From the NCBI GenBank assembly GCA_015207195.1, contig JADEXJ010000036.1, positions 1 through 47,131 of the forward strand: a stretch of DNA of 47,131 nucleotides, written 5' to 3'. Within the stretch, counting starts at the first letter, position 1, and every line of letters begins with the position of its first letter. The notes under the pieces are model-generated. The model saw only the letters and a program-made list of their open reading frames with translations. It had not been told where the DNA came from and searched no databases. The position numbers and the translations under genes were made by a program. Of the stretch, positions 44,201 through 47,131 are shown in pieces. Source of the stretch: Pleurocapsales cyanobacterium LEGE 10410. Its GTDB lineage: Bacteria; Cyanobacteriota; Cyanobacteriia; Cyanobacteriales; Xenococcaceae.

Positions 44201-46147
44201 ACTGCTATAGAATTTGTCGCCACCTGTATCGATGCCAGAGTTGCCGAACAAAAAGCAACTACCAGACGCTTGCACCAAGCACGGTTAACCGCCACGGCAT
44301 TGGGTATTTTGGGTTTGGCTGCCTCTGCTTTTGGGGTTACTGCCTATCGCCAGCAGCTAATTACGCGAATTGAAAATATAGACGGTTTGAATGCCGTTGC
44401 CGAAGCACAACTATTATCTAATCGGCAGTTGGAATCTCTGACTACCAGCCTCAAAGCAGGAAAACAACTAAAACAGCTCAATCGTTTGGCTCAAGCCTTA
44501 GTCGGTCGGGATAGTTGGCAAGGAACTAAAGCTAAAACTACCGCCACCCTGCAACAGTCTATCTACGGTACTCAAGAGCTAAATCGCCTTGAAGGTCACA
44601 GTCAAAAAGTCAATGCTGTTAGCGTGAGTGATGATGGTGAATTATTTGCCACGGCTGGTGATGACCGCACTGTTAAAATTTGGCAAAAAGACGGCAGTTT
44701 AATAGAAACTTTACCAAAAAAAGCAACCAAAGTAAATCTGGCTTTCGATCTTGATGGCACTAAGCGACAAATTAATAATCCGCTCGATGTAGAACCAAAG
44801 AATATCGCTACTAACCAAGATGCTGATTTAGTTGCTGTAGATGATGAGGGAATGGTGCAGTTGCGATCGCCCTCTGGCAATTCTTTAGTTACCTATCCTC
44901 ACCCCGAACCTGTAAATAGTGTCAATATCAGTCCCGATGGCAAGTTAGTCGCTACCGCCACCCTAGAGGGTATTTATATTTGGAGTCGGGATGGTATTTT
45001 GCAACAGAATTTAAAGGGGCATACGGGAGAAGTGACGGATGTTGAGTTTATTCAAGAGCAACCAAGCGATTACCCTTCGGGCTTGTCCTCGAATGAAGGT
45101 ACGCTTAGCGATCGCTATAAATTAATTTCTACTGGAGTCGATAAAACCGTCAGAATTTGGCAAGTCTTTGCTCGCTATACAAATAATGAAAGTATTTACA
45201 CTGTTGCAGCTAACCCAACCTCTAATACCTTCGCTACTGCGGGTTCAGATGGCGAAATTAAAGTTTGGCGCAATCAGCTTAATGGCACACCAGAACTAAT
45301 CCGTACTCTATCAGGACATCAGGATACTGTTTCGCAAATTAAATATAGTCCCGATGGTCAATTGATGGCTTCTGCAAGTTGGGATAAAACCATCAAGCTT
45401 TGGGATAGGTCAACAGGCAAGTTAATCGATACCCTAAAACACGAACAGGGAGTCAACACTATTGCTTTTAGTTCAGATAGTCAAATTTTAGTTACTGGTA
45501 GCGAAGATACAACAGTCAAGCTGTGGAGTTTGGATAATAAGCCAGAATTGATTAAAACTTTAACTGGACATACCGATAGTATTAAAGCTGTTACCGTTAG
45601 TCCAGATGGACAGTTAATTGCATCTGCTGGTTATGACAATACGATCAAACTGTGGAATATTACAGGAGAACTATTACAAACTATCGATGCACACAATTTA
45701 GCTATTACTTCCTTAGCTTTTACTCCAGACAGCAAAACCCTAGCCTCTGGAAGTTGGGACAATACAATAAAACTTTGGCAAATAGAAGATGCGGGAACAA
45801 CCAGCCAGTTATCCCATACTTTAATAGGACATCAAGACGGCATCACTACCCTCAGCTTTAATTCCAATGGTACAGTGTTAGCGACAGGAAGTGGCGATCG
45901 CCTGATTAAACTTTGGCATCCTCAAACAGGAGAATTAATTAAGAACCTGCGGGGACACACCAGCCAGATCAATAGCTTGGCTTTTGGTAGGGAAGATCGA
46001 TCTATGGTTAGCGCGGAAGAACAACAGGGATTGTTTCAGTGGAATCTAGACTTGGATCATCTTTTAACTCAAGGATGCGATCGCCTGTCTGACTATCTAG
46101 CTACTAATCCTAATCTCAAACCAAGCGAACAAAAACTTTGTCAATAA
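41294..46147 (+). CDS. Caspase-like peptidase - nSTAND ATPase - WD40 protein
   Basis: This is a 1617-aa protein. Residues 15-270 are a C14 caspase domain with a complete dyad, H105 in FSGHG and C156 in LDACHSGG. Residues 310-510 look like a second, degenerate caspase-like unit (TTALLYLRGQIEP and IVILDCPGEN). The nSTAND ATPase (about 525-960) has PYMGLQAF, a GASGSGKSS P-loop near 568 and Walker B MVLLIVDQFEELF. A hydrophobic helix near 1000-1018 is followed by 10-11 WD40 repeats (about 1096-1590) and the characteristic tail CDRLSDYL. This is a sensor-switch-protease layout of bacterial regulated cell death or conflict systems: WD40 senses, ATPase oligomerises, caspase cuts. The ribosome-binding site is weak. 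Confidence 0.9.
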   Translation: MCPRAKRRERATSQSTPTKLWILLVGVNQYYDRRNLPSLQYSAVDCQGLGSALKEATASFSNKEVIIHHDFASQHPHQAEVRQSIQHIVSAACPGDTILFYFSGHGILDPKTQQVVLCLADTDTKQLLTTGIPLNPLLKQLSNCAATQQLVWLDACHSGGMTLLGTSKISLPNPSSRLVEVLRHQAAESKGFYALLSCDRTQQSWEFPELGHGVFTYYLMRGLRGEAADSQGIIEADALYQYVYHQTLQYIDQTNQQIRLINQQKSSKGETKLQAEFPLQTPKRIVEGFGKVVLGVRKSYGSQEVNPRQALVIDGGLKGNRTTLALSKLLQSAGKFDLRYFPQTNEPWSRVKQAIATCLNSQGNTSDPEITTALLYLRGQIEPTDTGESWLVLQDGMRLSRSWLRKVLRDSRAVRQIVILDCPGENSLTDWVEDLQLSTERGQCLIAANAPVANSQQFTEAVLETLQNADSKGGLPIAAWITQLQIALAGKIIPQVWLSGTQGVIEILTAKNGVEEDRQPVLDLGICPYMGLQAFKVDSAEYFYGREALVQRLLNQINHQSSLAVVGASGSGKSSAIQAGLIAQLRQGKQIPQSDRWCVSYVRPGSKPVRALAKSLVISEGEEALQVEGLLYQGVEGFVYWLRARPEPMVLLIVDQFEELFTLAGESERQEFLKLILGAIKYAGDRFKFILSIRADFVASCLEIAELADILQTNSVLVPPYLTAADYRSAIAKPAEQVGLEVESGLVELLLQDLDRSAGNLPLLQFALQQLWERRENGKLTLKAYQQLGGIKGALERQAQAVYDSLDSETQACVRWIFLNLTQLGEGTEDTRRRITKSDLVVAKYPEAKVNQTLRILTDAKLLVVDLDHVSNIGQSREANISSEGDGLCLAAMHQEATVEVVHEILIRHWSSLRWWIEENRSRLRSQRQIEQAAVLWLQKERQPDFMLRGIRLAEAEEIYTKYTDELSDTAIEFVATCIDARVAEQKATTRRLHQARLTATALGILGLAASAFGVTAYRQQLITRIENIDGLNAVAEAQLLSNRQLESLTTSLKAGKQLKQLNRLAQALVGRDSWQGTKAKTTATLQQSIYGTQELNRLEGHSQKVNAVSVSDDGELFATAGDDRTVKIWQKDGSLIETLPKKATKVNLAFDLDGTKRQINNPLDVEPKNIATNQDADLVAVDDEGMVQLRSPSGNSLVTYPHPEPVNSVNISPDGKLVATATLEGIYIWSRDGILQQNLKGHTGEVTDVEFIQEQPSDYPSGLSSNEGTLSDRYKLISTGVDKTVRIWQVFARYTNNESIYTVAANPTSNTFATAGSDGEIKVWRNQLNGTPELIRTLSGHQDTVSQIKYSPDGQLMASASWDKTIKLWDRSTGKLIDTLKHEQGVNTIAFSSDSQILVTGSEDTTVKLWSLDNKPELIKTLTGHTDSIKAVTVSPDGQLIASAGYDNTIKLWNITGELLQTIDAHNLAITSLAFTPDSKTLASGSWDNTIKLWQIEDAGTTSQLSHTLIGHQDGITTLSFNSNGTVLATGSGDRLIKLWHPQTGELIKNLRGHTSQINSLAFGREDRSMVSAEEQQGLFQWNLDLDHLLTQGCDRLSDYLATNPNLKPSEQKLCQ

Positions 46148-46167
46148 ATTTCATCAGCAAAGATAGT

Positions 46168-46570
46168 TTATGGCAAACTAATCTTGTGTTGTTTGAGAAC
46201 AGTATGTTTAGCAATTGCTTCAAAATCTCGATCCAGATGACAAAGAGTTAAATTATTTTCCATGGCAATAATAGCGATCGCACAGTCAATATTACTGCGA
46301 ACAGTAATTCCTTTTCTTCTCAATTCAAAATATAATCTGGCTGCATTTTCCCAGATCGAATTATAATCAGGCTCAAAATAGCTTTGATTTTCCAAATATA
46401 GACTAAGCCTGTTCCACTCCGCTTCATTTTTACATCCTTGCAAAAATTCCATTTTGGTAAAAATAGGCAGATAATAATCGCGATCGCCGATAATGATTTT
46501 TAGTCTAGCTGCTTTGGCTTTTGATTTGTCCCGTAAACTCGATCCAAACAGAAGTATCAATCAACCACAT
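46168..46570 (-). pseudogene. vapC: VapC-type PIN toxin, frameshifted
   Basis: ATG at 46570 gives the correct PIN start MWLIDTSVWIEF with the first catalytic Asp, then loses frame at about 46533-46541. The remaining protein continues in another frame (LRDKSKAKAARLKIIIGD to the stop at 46168), including KMEFLQG with the conserved Glu, and NIDCAIAIIAM and LCHLDRDF with the acidic residues. Two missing T in GAGTTTTTACGG would restore it. The toxin is thus probably inactive. Its start overlaps the antitoxin end by 14 bp. Confidence 0.75.
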
Positions 46571-46757
46571 ATCGATTACTTCTCACTGTATCTGTATCGA
46601 AATCTTCAATAAACTCAATCTCTCCAGCAAGATCTAGTAAATCTTTTTTTTCCCCTCTTTTAACTAATTCTGCCAAGGCAAAATTCACTAGTTCTTTTTT
46701 AGTTCTCAATCCCGTTAAAGCAAAAGCTTGTTCTATAAGGCTATCGTCTAAGTCTAT
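46557..46757 (-). pseudogene. vapB: VapB-type antitoxin, 5' end lost
   Basis: The frame reads IDLDDSLIEQAFALTGLRTK then KELVNFALAEL and DLLDLAGEIEF, the ribbon-helix-helix VapB pattern normally preceded by a short Met start. Here a TAG (46758-46760) directly precedes the conserved IDLDD and no start codon is available; the sequence beyond is the left end of an IS200/IS605-type element. The gene was evidently cut or displaced by that insertion, although a nonsense change is an alternative. Confidence 0.7.
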
Positions 46758-46760
46758 CTA

Positions 46761-47131
46761 AATGTCATGAGAGGACTCCCGCTAAAATGCCAAGGATGTA
46801 GCATTTAGCGGTGAGGTGATGCGGGCGGTCAACATCCTGGGGTTTCCCCAGGATTACGCCCTTAGAATCATGACCAACAACACAAACATTGTAGCCTTTT
46901 TTTACATATTCTACACAAATAATTGCGCTGTGTAGGCTACAATACAACTATGCTTACTTTGACTTACGAGTACAAACTAGAACCAACTCCAGAGCAGATT
47001 GAGGGTATTGAAAACACACTTGATGTCTGTCGCTCTGTGTGGAATTTTGCCCTTGGGTATAGAAAAGATTGGTGCAAGTCTCGTAACTCATCAATCAATG
47101 CTTGCTCGATTGAACGCGAATACATCATGTC
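46761..47131 (+). mobile_element. IS200/IS605-type element, left end (continues beyond the window)
   Basis: Left-end structures: an imperfect palindrome CCGCTAAAATGC / GCATTTAGCGG (46779-46811, one bulged A, 10-base loop); a perfect hairpin CCTGGGG-TTT-CCCCAGG (46836-46852); and a 10-bp inverted repeat ATTGTAGCCT / AGGCTACAAT (46888-46943) just before the tnpB start. Subterminal hairpins rather than terminal inverted repeats are the mark of this single-strand transposition family. The exact boundary at about 46761 is inferred from where vapB sequence ends. No tnpA is seen in the window. Confidence 0.72.
46950..47131 (+). CDS. tnpB: TnpB RNA-guided nuclease, N-terminal part (truncated by window end)
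   Basis: From ATG 46950 the frame encodes MLTLTYEYKLEPTPEQIEGI then NTLDVCRSVWNFALGYRKDW, the N-terminal helix-turn-helix region of OrfB/TnpB proteins (YKLxPTxEQ..L...L..CR.VWN.AL). TnpB is an omega-RNA-guided DNA nuclease that helps retain the element. Catalytic RuvC and zinc motifs lie beyond the window, so intactness cannot be judged. Confidence 0.85.
   Translation, partial: MLTLTYEYKLEPTPEQIEGIENTLDVCRSVWNFALGYRKDWCKSRNSSINACSIEREYIM

Noticed and set aside
46765-46947. 60-codon minus-strand frame at the IS left end
   Set aside because: It reads through the left-end hairpins in antisense; the plus-strand tnpB start and IS structures explain the region.

Overview
The window looks like a chromosomal segment of a cyanobacterium, probably a large-genome colonial or filamentous type. 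The cyanobacterial palindrome HIP1 (GCGATCGC) recurs through most of it. Gene families typical of that phylum are present: DUF1822, CHASE2-CHAT, DUF928, caspase-WD40, AAA-like signalling ATPases, a Ser/Thr kinase with predictive ATPase and GAF domains, and short GGGGA-type repeats. No rRNA, tRNA or CRISPR array was seen.

Layout. 1-850: the 3' half of a decayed group II intron, with a reverse transcriptase/HNH tail and domains V-VI. 1.1-9.4 kb: ordinary and hypothetical genes on both strands, including a large AT-rich secreted protein with a duplicated Cys-rich tail, a frameshifted DUF6714-type gene, a two-gene lipoprotein operon and a NarL-type regulator. 9.8-11.6 kb: an AAA-like ATPase plus a stray copy of its C-terminal tail. 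11.6-22.7 kb: a possible peptide-modification locus. It holds a 166-aa unknown, a fused E1-like/YcaO cyclodehydratase, two tandem amidohydrolases and a 1906-aa kinase-ATPase-GAF-AAA protein; from the YcaO gene onward the gaps are only 9, 16 and 48 bp. 22.8-24.1 kb: a frameshifted receiver and a Crp-type regulator. 24.3-26.6 kb: arsenic methylation and arsenosugar genes (arsM, arsS). 27-28 kb: a class 3 lipase.

28.3-35.8 kb, all on the minus strand, is the most unusual region. A sigma-70-like gene lies just upstream of a DUF1822 / CHAT-CHASE2 / DUF928 operon, followed by four small genes, mostly with export signals and one of them only 53 codons. Five transcription starts here (the operon and the four small genes) share one bipartite element, TGCATACC-N12-AGAACTA, 57-73 bp before the start codon. 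This looks like a private regulon, and the neighbouring sigma-like protein is the natural candidate to read it.

36-47 kb: a secreted trypsin-like protease, an IF-3 gene with a TTG start and a strong Shine-Dalgarno, a PRTase-based bifunctional protein, an RTX repeat protein, a HAD phosphatase and a 1617-aa caspase-nSTAND-WD40 protein with a second, degenerate caspase-like unit. The window ends in a broken vapBC pair beside the left end and tnpB start of an IS200/IS605-type element. Several genes are visibly decayed (group II RT, DUF6714, receiver, small secreted protein, vapB, vapC).
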